A stretch of 55,941 bases of DNA, from contig NZ_LMUM01000031.1 of assembly GCF_009765985.1 (NCBI RefSeq), forward strand, positions 1 through 55,941. Direction: 5' to 3'. Positions within the stretch are counted from its first letter, which is position 1; each line of letters starts with the position of its first letter. The position numbers and the translations under genes were made by a program. The notes under the pieces were generated by a model, which was not told the origin of the DNA, did not search any database, and saw only the letters and a program-made list of their open reading frames with translations. Below, one piece after another: positions 46,703 to 54,783 of this stretch. Origin of the DNA: Acidobacterium sp. S8. GTDB taxonomy: Bacteria > Acidobacteriota > Terriglobia > Terriglobales > Acidobacteriaceae.

Positions 46703-47499
46703 AACCGGGCCAGCGCCGGAAGGTTGTTGTCGGCAACTGGAAGATGCATACGACCGCCGCGGAGGCCACGCAGTTGGCTCAGGGAGTCGTAGATGGTGTC
46801 GGTAATGAGGACGGGGTATCCGTCATTCTCTGTCCGCCTTTCCCCTATCTGGCCCTAGTCGGGGCGATCCTCAAGCGCAGCCGCATTACGCTCGGGGCGC
46901 AGAACATGTACCCCGAAAAGAAAGGTGCATTCACCGGCGAAGTCAGCCCGACGATGCTGCTCGACGTGGGCTGCAAGTACGTCATCCTGGGACACAGCGA
47001 GCGTCGGCACAAGATGGGAGAATCGGATGCGTTCATCAATCAAAAGGTTCGGTTTGCCCTGGCTTCCGGCCTCGACGTGATTTTGTGCGTCGGCGAGACT
47101 CTGGAGCAACGTAAGGCCAACCAGACGGAAGCGATGCTCGACCGGCAACTCAACTCGGGATTAGCCGACGTGCCGGTCGCTGACTTGCCTCGCATCAGCA
47201 TCGCCTACGAGCCGGTGTGGGCGATCGGCAATGCTGACCACCATGCCACCCCGCAGCAGGCTGAGGATGCGCATGCCATCCTTCGAGGAAGATTCTCGAA
47301 GCTATTTGGCAAGGAGGCGGCTGAAGCAGTCACGATACAGTACGGCGGTAGCGTCGAGCCGGACAACGCCGCCGCATTTCTTAGCCGTAATGGCGTGGAC
47401 GGTGCTCTGGTCGGTGGGGCCAGCCTGAAAGCCGACGAATTGCTTGCCATTGTCCGCGCTGGCATCAATGAGGGACGAGTAGAAATGCAGCCGACATGA
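46699..47499 (+). CDS. tpiA: Triose-phosphate isomerase
   Basis: 266 aa. Catalytic residues are all visible: VVGNWKMH (N13, K15), ILGHSERR (H99), and IAYEPVWAIG (E171), then the phosphate-binding VTIQYGGSVEPDNA and DGALVGGASL. It interconverts dihydroxyacetone-P and glyceraldehyde-3-P. ATGA overlap with the aldolase stop. As part of xfp-fba-tpi it links hexose and triose pools around the phosphoketolase. This may be a second copy besides the usual gapA-pgk-tpiA set; the window cannot tell. Confidence 0.96.
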   Translation: MKPGQRRKVVVGNWKMHTTAAEATQLAQGVVDGVGNEDGVSVILCPPFPYLALVGAILKRSRITLGAQNMYPEKKGAFTGEVSPTMLLDVGCKYVILGHSERRHKMGESDAFINQKVRFALASGLDVILCVGETLEQRKANQTEAMLDRQLNSGLADVPVADLPRISIAYEPVWAIGNADHHATPQQAEDAHAILRGRFSKLFGKEAAEAVTIQYGGSVEPDNAAAFLSRNGVDGALVGGASLKADELLAIVRAGINEGRVEMQPT

Positions 47500-47687
47500 A
47501 ACGACCCTTGCAAGTTGGTTGAGTCTGATTCGACGGTTCGTTCACTGTTCCGTATTTCGCCGCCTTGTTGCGCCGCCAACTCTGTTATCGCGAGCGCGAG
47601 TCTGAGATCTCTCTGCCGACAGTCTTGCTCGCACATACAACTCTGGATCGCAGCCGGACTGAATCCCGACGTCGGCTCCCGAAGAAC

Positions 47688-48115
47688 TGCGGAACCAGCT
47701 TGGCATCGCCATCGCTGGAAAGGTCTATGAGAGTTATCGCTCGGTGCTCGACTCGGCTCGCTGGCAGCGCATCTTCAACGCCGTCGCACGCGCCCAGCGC
47801 CTGATTTTTGCCAGCGCCGGGACCAAGGACCCCAAAGCCCCCCGACACGCTGTACATCCGGCCCTTGCCGCGCCCTTCACCGTGAACACCATGCCTGAGG
47901 CCACGTTGAAAGCCCTCGCCGATCACGGGCTATCGGCGAAATCCTGCTTGCTCATATTGAGAATCCGCTGGAGAAATTCACCAAGGCGGGAATCGACACC
48001 GACGCTCTTGGGCTCGCACCTCCAGGACGAGGGGGCTGCGTCGTTCTTCAAGTCGTGGAAAGACCTGCTGGAGTGCATCGCGTCCAAGAGTGCAGCGCTC
48101 AAGGCAGCGTGAATC
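47688..48115 (+). pseudogene. C-terminal part of transaldolase, multiple indels
   Basis: Reads EELRNQLGIAIAGKVYESYR, VLDSARWQRIFNAVARAQRL, IFASAGTKDPKAP; then DTLYIRP in another frame after a run of six C (near 47840); then LAAPFTVNTMPEATLKALADHG back in the first frame; then IGEILLAHIENPLEKFTKAG in a different frame; and DEGAASFFKSWKDLLECIASKS at the end. These are the consecutive last third of a bacterial transaldolase, with at least three small indels. The Schiff-base region and everything before are absent. Being downstream of tpiA, it was probably once the fourth gene of the sugar-phosphate operon. Confidence 0.8.
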
Positions 48116-48410
48116 GGGCAAACTGGGGCTGACAATCTGCCACCCCATCCTTCGTGTCTGGAGGATGAAGCAGGTTTCTACGCGATGTCCCGGAATGAGC
48201 AAAATAGAACATACACAGTGTTCCCCCGAGGGCGATAATGCCTGAGGCAAGAGTATAAATGCGCTTAGAGATGACGTATTTCCCTCTCGTTTCGGAACCG
48301 GCTCACGAATTTTGAGATATGGGCCACAATGCATTTGTGTACCGGGTCTGGGCCTTCATACAGAACGATCAATCGTTACCCGTAAACGTATGCGGAAGAG
48401 AGGCACTCAA

Positions 48411-49142
48411 ATGAATACCGACAACAGTATCTTCGACCCCGCTGACTTCTTGGCGAAGACAGGGCTGGGACGTAGGATCGTTAAATTGAAGCCAAAGCAA
48501 GTCTTCTTTTCGCAGGGTAATCCCGCCGACTCCGTTTTCTATCTGCAGAAGGGCCGTGCAAAAATCACGGTGGTTTCGGAAAGAGGGAAAGAAGCTACGA
48601 TCACGCTTCTCTCGTCCGGAGACTTCGTCGGTGAGGAATCCATTGCAGGAGCCGTCGGACTTCGTATGGCGACGGCTACTGCAATCACTGCATGTACAGG
48701 TCTTAAGATCGAGCGAGCGGAGATGATCCGTGTAATGCACGAGGAACACGCGTTCTCCGATCTTTTTTTGAAGTTCCTGCTAGCCCGGAGTATGCGCACC
48801 CAGGCTGATCTGGTCGATCAACTCTTCAATTCCAGCGAGAAGCGTTTGGCGAGAATCCTCCTTTTGATGGCGGAGTTTGGCAAACCAGGTGAACCGGAAA
48901 CGATGATTCCGCAGATCACGCAGGAGACGCTGGCGGAGATGATCGGCACCACGCGCTCCCGAGTCAGCTTTTTCATGAACCGGTTTCGCAAAATGGGTTT
49001 TATCGAATACAACGGTCGCATCCATGTGCATAAGTCACTGCTCAATGTGATCCTGCACGATCAATTGCCCGAGCAGAATGCAGAAAAGCCGCCGATCGTA
49101 GGCTTGCCGGAAGCTCAACCAAGGGCTGCGGGACGGGCTTAG
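48411..49142 (+). CDS. Crp/Fnr-family transcription regulator (copy 2)
   Basis: 243 aa, from an ATG after GAGG; an in-frame ATG at 48312 is less likely. Nearly identical in the core to the regulator at 29630: FFSQGNPADSVFYLQKGRAKITVVSERGKEATITLLSSGDFVGEESIAG, LLARSMRTQADLVDQLFNSS and ITQETLAEMIGTTRSRVSFFMNRFRKM. It has an extra C-terminal tail of about 25 residues (QLPEQNAEKPPIVGLPEAQP). No FNR-type cysteine cluster. The helix-turn-helix recognition helix is the same in both copies, so they probably bind the same sites. Followed by the dead receiver copy. Confidence 0.92.
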   Translation: MNTDNSIFDPADFLAKTGLGRRIVKLKPKQVFFSQGNPADSVFYLQKGRAKITVVSERGKEATITLLSSGDFVGEESIAGAVGLRMATATAITACTGLKIERAEMIRVMHEEHAFSDLFLKFLLARSMRTQADLVDQLFNSSEKRLARILLLMAEFGKPGEPETMIPQITQETLAEMIGTTRSRVSFFMNRFRKMGFIEYNGRIHVHKSLLNVILHDQLPEQNAEKPPIVGLPEAQPRAAGRA

Positions 49143-49153
49143 TACAAGCAAAA

Positions 49154-49207
49154 GTGAACAGAATCGACGTTGGTGGGATGGGATACTTGCTTCAGGGGGT
49201 GCTTTGA
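49154..49207 (+). other. Decayed third copy of the short leader-like ORF
   Basis: GTGAACAGAATCGA aligns with the start of the short ORF at 30369 (GTGAGCAAAATTGA), and GGATGGGATACTTGCTTCAG with its GGGTGGAATACTGCAACTC; about nine bases between them are missing. It lies between regulator copy 2 and the receiver pseudogene, exactly as in the first pair. Confidence 0.3.
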
Positions 49208-49223
49208 TGCCTGGGAAAGGCAC

Positions 49224-49715
49224 ATGATGCCCAATGCAAAAGTAAAGCTCCTTATCGGGGATGACTAGGCGTCGCTTCGAGCCTCGTTGTCTCTGATCTT
49301 TACGCATTTGGACATAGTGTCTGGTCGGCCGAAGATGGTTTCTCCGCCCTCGCTGAGCTGCGGAATGATGTTCCCGACATCCTTATCTCCGACCTCAACA
49401 TGCCGGGTATATCTGGCTTTGAATTCCTCTCCGTAATCCGCCGTCGCTTCCCCGCAATTCAGGTGATCTCGATGAGCGGAGCGTTCTCAGGCGACAGTGT
49501 GCCACTCGGTGTTGCAGCGGATGTCTTCTACGAAAAGGAAAGCAATCCGGGCACTATGTTGGAGACGGTGAGAGCCATGGCTCAGATGGAGCACGCGGCT
49601 ATCCAGCATCCGAATACGCCGGCGCCTATCTGGATTCCGAAAAATGGGCACGATCAAGCCGGGAAGGAGTATGTGATCGTTGCCTGCTGCGATTGTCCAA
49701 CCTGCAGAGATAATT
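49224..49715 (+). pseudogene. Receiver-domain response regulator (copy 2), inactivated
   Basis: Begins MMPNAKVKLLIGDD, then a TAG at 49266-49268 where copy 1 has Glu; a small deletion follows, then frame changes, and GHSVWSAEDG leads into DGFSALAELRNDVPDILISDLNMPGISGFEFLSVIRRRFPAIQV. From 49400 an open frame continues MSGAFSGDSVPLGVAADVFYEK, PAPIWIPKNGHDQAGKEYVIVACCDCP and then diverges, so the Cys-rich end of copy 1 (30453) is lost. Several independent lesions: a true pseudogene, the sister of the intact receiver. Confidence 0.85.
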
Positions 49716-49757
49716 ATCTCCCTCAGATCGGCGTCCTATTGAGGTCCGAGCACGAGA

Positions 49758-49958
49758 TCACTTCTTCTCGGAGCGCGCGGTCTCGGCGATTAGCTCTTCG
49801 CTGTGCTTATGTGCATTCCTGGAGTGCTCAAGGGCCTGTTTGGAGAGTTCGTGAGCAGTGAGATGGTCTCCTTTGCCATGAGCTGTGGCTGCGGCGCTGT
49901 GAGCGTGCGCAGCAAGATTATGGAGTTCTGCAGCTCGTTCATGTCTGCTCTGAGGCAT
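49758..49958 (-). CDS. Small His/Ala-rich helical protein, 66 aa
   Basis: MPQSRHERAAELHNLAAHAH, AAATAHGKGDHLTAHELSKQ, LEHSRNAHKHSEELIAETAR, then four basic residues. AGGAG lies seven bases before the ATG. Eleven or so histidines and regular heptad-like Ala/Leu spacing suggest a helical hairpin, perhaps metal binding. I recall similar short proteins in many soil bacteria, always of unknown function. It is antisense to the end of the dead receiver gene and convergent with it. The region from here to the copper ATPase (to 50179) shows no further supported gene. Confidence 0.65.
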   Translation of the reverse strand: MPQSRHERAAELHNLAAHAHSAAATAHGKGDHLTAHELSKQALEHSRNAHKHSEELIAETARSEKK

Positions 49959-50179
49959 TCTAATTCTCCTATCCAATTTCGATGCGCTGAAAATGATCGC
50001 GGTCGACCAGCTCTTTCCATCGTGGATGTTCCAAACGGCTGCGTCAAGAGATTGAGAAGATCTTCGACATCGTTGAGCATGGCAGGTAGAAAGACATGTA
50101 CAAAAGAGCACAGTTTTTCCTAGCCTGACCAACAAAAATAGGGCTCAAACCGCTTCCGTGGCGCGCCGAGGAGATTCTC

Positions 50180-52435
50180 ATGTCCGAAAAAGTTGCCCCT
50201 CGCTCCATTCCACCGGGTAAATTCGCCTGCCCAATGCACCCGGAGGTGCGGGCGGAAAAGCCGGGACCCAGTCCGAAGTGCGGCATGGCCCTTGAGCCCG
50301 TCGATCCAGCTTCTACTGCCGGCCGTACCGAATACACATGCCCTATGCATCCGGAGATCGTACGCGATCAGCGGGGCAGTTGTCCCATTTGCGGAATGGC
50401 GCTTGAGCCGCGCAACGTGTCGGTCGACTCGGCGAACCCTGAGCTAACCAACATGACGAGACGCTTCTGGGTTGCCGTTGTTCTCACAGCTCCCCTGCTC
50501 GCCGTCATGGTTTCTGCCATGCTGCCCGGTCATCCGCTCGAACGTCTCCTGCCCGGGCGTTGGCTCGGATGGGTCGAGTTCGCGCTTGCGACACCTGTCG
50601 TTCTATGGGCCGGCTGGCCTTTTTTCGAGCGCGGCTGGGCCTCAGTCGTTCATCGCAGCCCAAATATGTTCACCCTAATTGCAATGGGTGCCGGTGCCGC
50701 ATATCTCTATAGTATTGCCGCCGTTTTCGCGCCAGGCATTTTTCCGCGGACCTTCCGAGATATGTCCGGCAATCTTGCCTTGTACTTTGAGGCGGCGGCG
50801 GCGATCACCGCGCTGGTACTGCTGGGGCAGGTCTTGGAGTTGAAAGCCCGCAGCCAGACGAGCAGCGCAATCAGAGCGCTCCTCGGGCTTGCCCCAAAGA
50901 CAGCACGCCGTATCTCACAGGACGGGAAAGAAGCCGATGTCGTTTTGAGCGAGATTCAGGTGGGGGATCACCTGCGTGTCCGTCCCGGGGAGAAGGTCCC
51001 CACGGATGGGTCGGTGATCGAAGGCCGCAGCTCTGTAGACGAGTCGATGGTCAGCGGCGAACCGATTCCAGTCGAGAAGACTGTCGATGCAAAAGTAGTC
51101 GGCGGCACCATCAATGGAACCGGAAGTTTCGTAATGAAGGCGGAAAGGGTGGGAGCCGACACTCTTCTCGCACAGATCGTGAAGATGGTGAGCGAAGCGC
51201 AAAGGACGCGCGCGCCGATTCAGCGGCTCACGGACAGGGTTGCAACGTACTTCGTCCCTGCGGTTCTGGCCGCGTCTGTGATCACGTTTGCTGTCTGGGC
51301 AATCTTTGGCCCCCAGCCTCACTATGCCCACGCACTGGTGAATGCGGTGGCGGTACTCATCATCGCCTGCCCGTGCGCTCTGGGATTGGCCACTCCGATG
51401 TCCATCATGGTGGGCACCGGTCGTGGGGCAGGTGAAGGAATCCTCATCCGAAACGCTGAGGCTCTGGAGATCTTTGAAAAGGTGGACACCCTTGTCGTGG
51501 ACAAGACGGGAACGCTTACCGAAGGCAAGCCGAGCCTCACTGCGGTTATCCCGGCGGAAGGTTTCGATGAAACTAACCTTCTCCAGTCTGTCGCTAGCCT
51601 TGAAAAAGCGAGTGAGCATCCACTGGCGGCAGCCATCCTGGCTGGAGCCAGGGAGAAGCAGATCGAGCTAGTCACGGTCGCGGAATTCCAATCGATTACG
51701 GGAAAAGGCGTCACCGGAACCATGCAGGGCAAGCGGATTGGGACGGGAAATGCTGCGCTGATGAAGGACCTTGGCGTGTCCGTTGAACCCTTGCTGGAGC
51801 GGGCGGAGGGCCTTCGCAAGGAAGGCCAGACGATCATGTTCGTGGCCTCCGATGGGCGCTTTGCCGGCCTTATTGGGGTAGCCGATCCGATCAAAGCATT
51901 CGCGCTTCAGGCGATTCAGCAGTTAAAGCAGGCAGGCATCAAGGTTGTGATGGTTACCGGTGACAATCACACGACCGCCGACGCGGTAGCTCGAAAGCTG
52001 GGCATTGATTTTGAAGCTGACGTGCTACCAGAGAAGAAAGCCGAGGTCGTAAAGAAACTTCAATCGCAAGGGGCAGTAGTGGCGATGGCCGGGGATGGGG
52101 TGAATGACGCGCCAGCGCTGGCACAGGCGCAGGTCGGCATAGCCATGGGAACCGGAACCGATGTGGCGATGGAGACCGGAGGTATCACACTGGTCAGAGG
52201 CGACCTGCGCGGGATAGTGAAGGCACGACAGTTGAGCAAGCGCACTATGGGCAACATCCGCGAGAACCTGTTCTTCGCCTTCTTCTACAACGTTCTGGGC
52301 GTGCCTCTTGCTGCCGGTGTTTTGTATCCCGCATTTGGGTGGCTGCTCAACCCCATGATTGCGGCGGCCGCCATGAGCTTCAGTTCCGTCTCAGTAATCG
52401 CTAATGCCCTGCGGCTCCGAACCAAGAAACTGTAG
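50180..52435 (+). CDS. Copper-type P1B ATPase with two N-terminal CPMH metal-binding motifs
   Basis: 751 aa. Two heavy-metal-binding repeats: [24 protein letters not shown] (17-40) and [24 protein letters not shown] (54-77). The first has Ser in place of the first Cys of C-x-x-C-G-M. Then come eight helices, TGES-like [10 protein letters not shown], the ion-path motif [12 protein letters not shown] (CPC 397-399), phosphorylation site [12 protein letters not shown] (D441), [15 protein letters not shown] and [17 protein letters not shown] with this N-terminus is typical of Cu(I) exporters (CopA/CopB-like). GAGGAG precedes the ATG. No copper chaperone or CueR/CopY regulator gene is adjacent. Confidence 0.93.
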   Translation: MSEKVAPRSIPPGKFACPMHPEVRAEKPGPSPKCGMALEPVDPASTAGRTEYTCPMHPEIVRDQRGSCPICGMALEPRNVSVDSANPELTNMTRRFWVAVVLTAPLLAVMVSAMLPGHPLERLLPGRWLGWVEFALATPVVLWAGWPFFERGWASVVHRSPNMFTLIAMGAGAAYLYSIAAVFAPGIFPRTFRDMSGNLALYFEAAAAITALVLLGQVLELKARSQTSSAIRALLGLAPKTARRISQDGKEADVVLSEIQVGDHLRVRPGEKVPTDGSVIEGRSSVDESMVSGEPIPVEKTVDAKVVGGTINGTGSFVMKAERVGADTLLAQIVKMVSEAQRTRAPIQRLTDRVATYFVPAVLAASVITFAVWAIFGPQPHYAHALVNAVAVLIIACPCALGLATPMSIMVGTGRGAGEGILIRNAEALEIFEKVDTLVVDKTGTLTEGKPSLTAVIPAEGFDETNLLQSVASLEKASEHPLAAAILAGAREKQIELVTVAEFQSITGKGVTGTMQGKRIGTGNAALMKDLGVSVEPLLERAEGLRKEGQTIMFVASDGRFAGLIGVADPIKAFALQAIQQLKQAGIKVVMVTGDNHTTADAVARKLGIDFEADVLPEKKAEVVKKLQSQGAVVAMAGDGVNDAPALAQAQVGIAMGTGTDVAMETGGITLVRGDLRGIVKARQLSKRTMGNIRENLFFAFFYNVLGVPLAAGVLYPAFGWLLNPMIAAAAMSFSSVSVIANALRLRTKKL

Positions 52436-53153
52436 CTTTCAAAGCTGAGGTGGCCCTTATTGGAATGATGAATTGATTGGACGCAATTCCCACCGACTTG
52501 AGGGCGAGCGGGCCGTTTATCCGTCGCGCACATCGTAATCTAACGTAATTAAGAGAAACAAGACGAAGCCATGCTACCGAAGAGAGGCAGCGATTCTTTG
52601 TAAACCTCTCAAAGTAGAGAGGATGTTCACTGTACCCATTTTTGTACCTGAAACACGACCGTCGAGAGCAAGGTCGCTATGCGACAGAGTCTTGGTCGTC
52701 GTAAGTTATTTCATATAAGTAAGTTAAGGTGTAAGGAGTGGTGCCGGAGGGGGACTCGAACCCCCACTCGATTGCTCGATGCGAATTTTAAGTCTCTGAA
52801 GAACACCGTAAATCTATGATAAATAAGGGAAATTAAGCGTAAGTTGGCTTGACCCTAAGTCTTTGTTGAACAGCCATTTAGCGTAATTGAGCGTAATTTG
52901 ACCAAACTGATGTCTGTACCCGAATCTGTACCCAAAATCGTTGCATTTTAAATCCGTCCAGTACTGCAATTGCAGTATGAAGCTACCGCAATCTAGCGCC
53001 AATTCCCTCCTTCTTTAGTTAATCGTTTGGGTTTGAACATTGGATAGCAACTACCACAGAGGAGCGTTTAGCCAGCGCGAAGCAGCGGGAGGCCGCAGAA
53101 CAACTTCAGATTAAGCTGATTTCTGCTCATTCGGGCTTAACCGCATCAAGGCG
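52436..53153. other. AT-rich intergenic stretch with tRNA relic
   Basis: About 720 bases, clearly more AT-rich than the flanks. It contains a degenerate tRNA 3' half (52739-52793) and two related TGTACCC-type elements described separately. No supported gene. Confidence 0.5.
52739..52793 (-). tRNA. Degenerate 3' half of a tRNA-Leu-like gene (probable att-site relic)
   Basis: On the - strand the sequence reads CTTAAAA (anticodon-loop-like, UAA), a long variable arm with inverted ATCGAG-like ends, GGGGGTTCGAGTCCCCC (T arm with consensus loop) and TCCGGCACCA with the CCA end. No matching 5' half (acceptor strand, D arm) exists upstream; instead TTCTTCAGAGA precedes. With CCA and an A discriminator the 3' acceptor strand and T stem overlap by one base, so one nucleotide seems lost. 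Tyrosine-recombinase elements commonly leave such 3' halves at their far end. Confidence 0.6.
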
Positions 53154-53642
53154 TCAACAGAGCCAATCTGCCTCTACTCCGCCGTCTGCACGGGCTTCTG
53201 CTCGCTCGCGTCCATTTTGCCGCCGCGAGTGCGGAGCTAGACGCACAAAGCTCAGGGCCATTGTCACTCCGCAAATCAGCATCGTTATATGGAAGCCTAC
53301 TTCAATGAAGAGCAAGTGATGCATGTTCATACCATTGTGCATGTGCAGGCTGTCGTGCATCCACCAGTTGCCCATGAACCAGCAGAGAGTGACGAACAAC
53401 CATTTGTTTAGCCAAGCCGCACCGAGGCCCAAGCCGCGGATCGCTGGCCATCCGAATAAGGCGAACGCCACAGCAAAACCAAAGGCGAGCGCCTCAATGG
53501 CCGAGAGCACAATGTATCCGGGCAAAAGGTTCGCCGGTGGCATGGGAACGTCAGGTGCCATCGGCCAAATGTGTGGCCCACCAACAAAGGCGGTAAGGCC
53601 GATCACAATCGTCACGATGAGCATCCACCACGATCTACTCAT
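53154..53642 (-). CDS. Four-TM membrane protein of unknown function
   Basis: 162 aa. Four hydrophobic helices: WWMLIVTIVIGLTAFVGGPHIW, LLPGYIVLSAIEALAFGFAVAF, KWLFVTLCWFMGNWWMH and LLFIEVGFHITMLICGVTMALSF, followed by a basic-acidic cytosolic tail. The second loop is His/Met-rich (WMHDSLHMHNGMNMHH). Several upstream ATGs are in frame (53672, 53663, 53651); 53642 is preferred because AAGGAG lies nine bases before it. A 15-base block CTAAGGAGATGAAAA-like occurs twice in tandem here. No family recognised. Downstream of the NmrA-like gene, separated by a perfect inverted repeat. Confidence 0.65.
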   Translation of the reverse strand: MSRSWWMLIVTIVIGLTAFVGGPHIWPMAPDVPMPPANLLPGYIVLSAIEALAFGFAVAFALFGWPAIRGLGLGAAWLNKWLFVTLCWFMGNWWMHDSLHMHNGMNMHHLLFIEVGFHITMLICGVTMALSFVRLAPHSRRQNGRERAEARADGGVEADWLC

Positions 53643-53704
53643 GATTTTCATCTCCTTAGACATGGTTTTCATCTCCTTAAATTTGCTGCAACTCCAAGTG
53701 CGCG

Positions 53705-53744
53705 GTGCATCTCTTGAGTTCAAAGGTGAACTCAAGAGATGCAC
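53705..53744 (-). promoter_or_regulatory. Perfect 18-bp inverted repeat between two genes
   Basis: GTGCATCTCTTGAGTTCA (53705-53722) and its exact complement TGAACTCAAGAGATGCAC (53727-53744) flank a four-base loop. It lies five bases after the stop of the NmrA-like gene and about 60 before the next start, on the same strand. No T-run follows on the - strand, so a factor-independent terminator is doubtful; a processing or stabilising hairpin or an attenuator is possible. Confidence 0.75.
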
Positions 53745-53748
53745 GGAC

Positions 53749-54621
53749 TTACGCCCTGACGGCGTTTTGTGCAGCCGCAAACACATCGCGTGCAGACGTC
53801 GTACCCGCTATGTGCTCCGTACCCGCGATTCCCAGGTCCATCCACCCCGCGCTAATGCCCTCAAACATTTCTTCAGCAGATCCGGTGTGGCCCTTCGGGA
53901 TGCCGAACTGCTGGAATGCTTCCGCCCACCCTGCGCGCGGGACCGCAAAGGCTTTTACGTCGAGTTTCAGGACTTCACCCAACTGTCCGGCCACTTCATC
54001 TGCGCTTACCATCGAACCCAACTCGATGACGCGATGCCTTGACCACGCCGGCCCGGTCAGAAGCGTTGCCACCTCTGCGCCGATGTCTTCTGACGCGACC
54101 ATTGTCGATTTCCGGTTTGTAGGATTGTAGAAGACCGGTAACGTTCCGCCCTGGGCGGCCTGTAAGCCGAAAAGAAAGTTTTCGAAAAAGCCGCCTGCGC
54201 GCACAAATGCGACCGGAGACGGCAGGCTCCGAAGACCTTGCTCCAAGAGTGATAAGGCCGTGACATTTCCCACGCCACTTGTCCTATTCGCGCCCATCGA
54301 CGAGAGCGCTACTACCCGCGGGGGCGCCACCCTGCTCAACGCCTCGACATAGTTCGCAATCACACCCTTCGCTTCTCTGTAGTCAGGCGAGGGTGCCCAT
54401 ACAGCCGGCAACATAACAAACGCGCCCTCAACACCTTTGAGCGCCGCCGCTATGGCTGTTGCATCGTTCCAGTCTCCATCCATCAACTCCACTCCTTGGT
54501 CTGCCCACTTCGCCGCTTTCTCGCGATTGCGCACAAGTGCTCGCACTCGTTTGCCTTGCTTCAGCAGATGCCGCGCGGTGGCGCCCCCAACATTTCCAGT
54601 AATTCCCATGACTAAATACAT
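53749..54621 (-). CDS. NmrA-like NAD(P)-binding oxidoreductase
   Basis: 290 aa from the ATG at 54621, which follows AAAGGAG; an in-frame ATG at 54663 is ignored. Rossmann fold with GITGNVGGATARHLLKQGKRVRALVRN (G-x2-G-x2-G, then R for NADP preference), GVELMDGDWND, VVALSSMGA and AFVRAGGFFENFL. This is the atypical SDR group of NmrA/HSCARG and QOR2-like proteins; the usual SDR Y-x3-K pair is not evident. It may reduce quinones or sense NADP+/NADPH. Divergent from the TetR gene, with palindromes in the shared gap, so it is probably TetR-controlled. Confidence 0.87.
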   Translation of the reverse strand: MYLVMGITGNVGGATARHLLKQGKRVRALVRNREKAAKWADQGVELMDGDWNDATAIAAALKGVEGAFVMLPAVWAPSPDYREAKGVIANYVEALSRVAPPRVVALSSMGANRTSGVGNVTALSLLEQGLRSLPSPVAFVRAGGFFENFLFGLQAAQGGTLPVFYNPTNRKSTMVASEDIGAEVATLLTGPAWSRHRVIELGSMVSADEVAGQLGEVLKLDVKAFAVPRAGWAEAFQQFGIPKGHTGSAEEMFEGISAGWMDLGIAGTEHIAGTTSARDVFAAAQNAVRA

Positions 54622-54692
54622 GCTCGTTTCTCCTTTTGCCTCGTATTTTGGCCGCCCATCCAAATGCGCGACCTGACAATTAGAGACTTGTC

Positions 54693-54707
54693 GTAACCAT
54701 TGGTTAC
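54693..54707. promoter_or_regulatory. Candidate TetR operator, site A
   Basis: GTAACCATTGGTTAC is a perfect palindrome around 54700, about 85 bases upstream of the NmrA-like start and 130 from the TetR start. Its core AACCA-n-TGGTT recurs at site B. Divergent TetR/target promoters usually contain such sites; binding is inferred. Confidence 0.6.
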
Positions 54708-54772
54708 AAATTAATCAGTGGTTTCATATCGTGAATAATAACCAAACTGTGCCATTAGAGGTGACGTGTTGA

Positions 54773-54783
54773 AACCACTGGTC
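54773..54783. promoter_or_regulatory. Candidate TetR operator, site B
   Basis: AACCACTGGTC has the same AACCA-n-TGGT pattern as site A with one mismatch. It is part of a longer inverted repeat: TGAAACCACTG (54770-54780) is the exact complement of CAGTGGTTTCA (54716-54726). It is about 55 bases before the TetR start, so it could mediate autoregulation. Confidence 0.5.
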
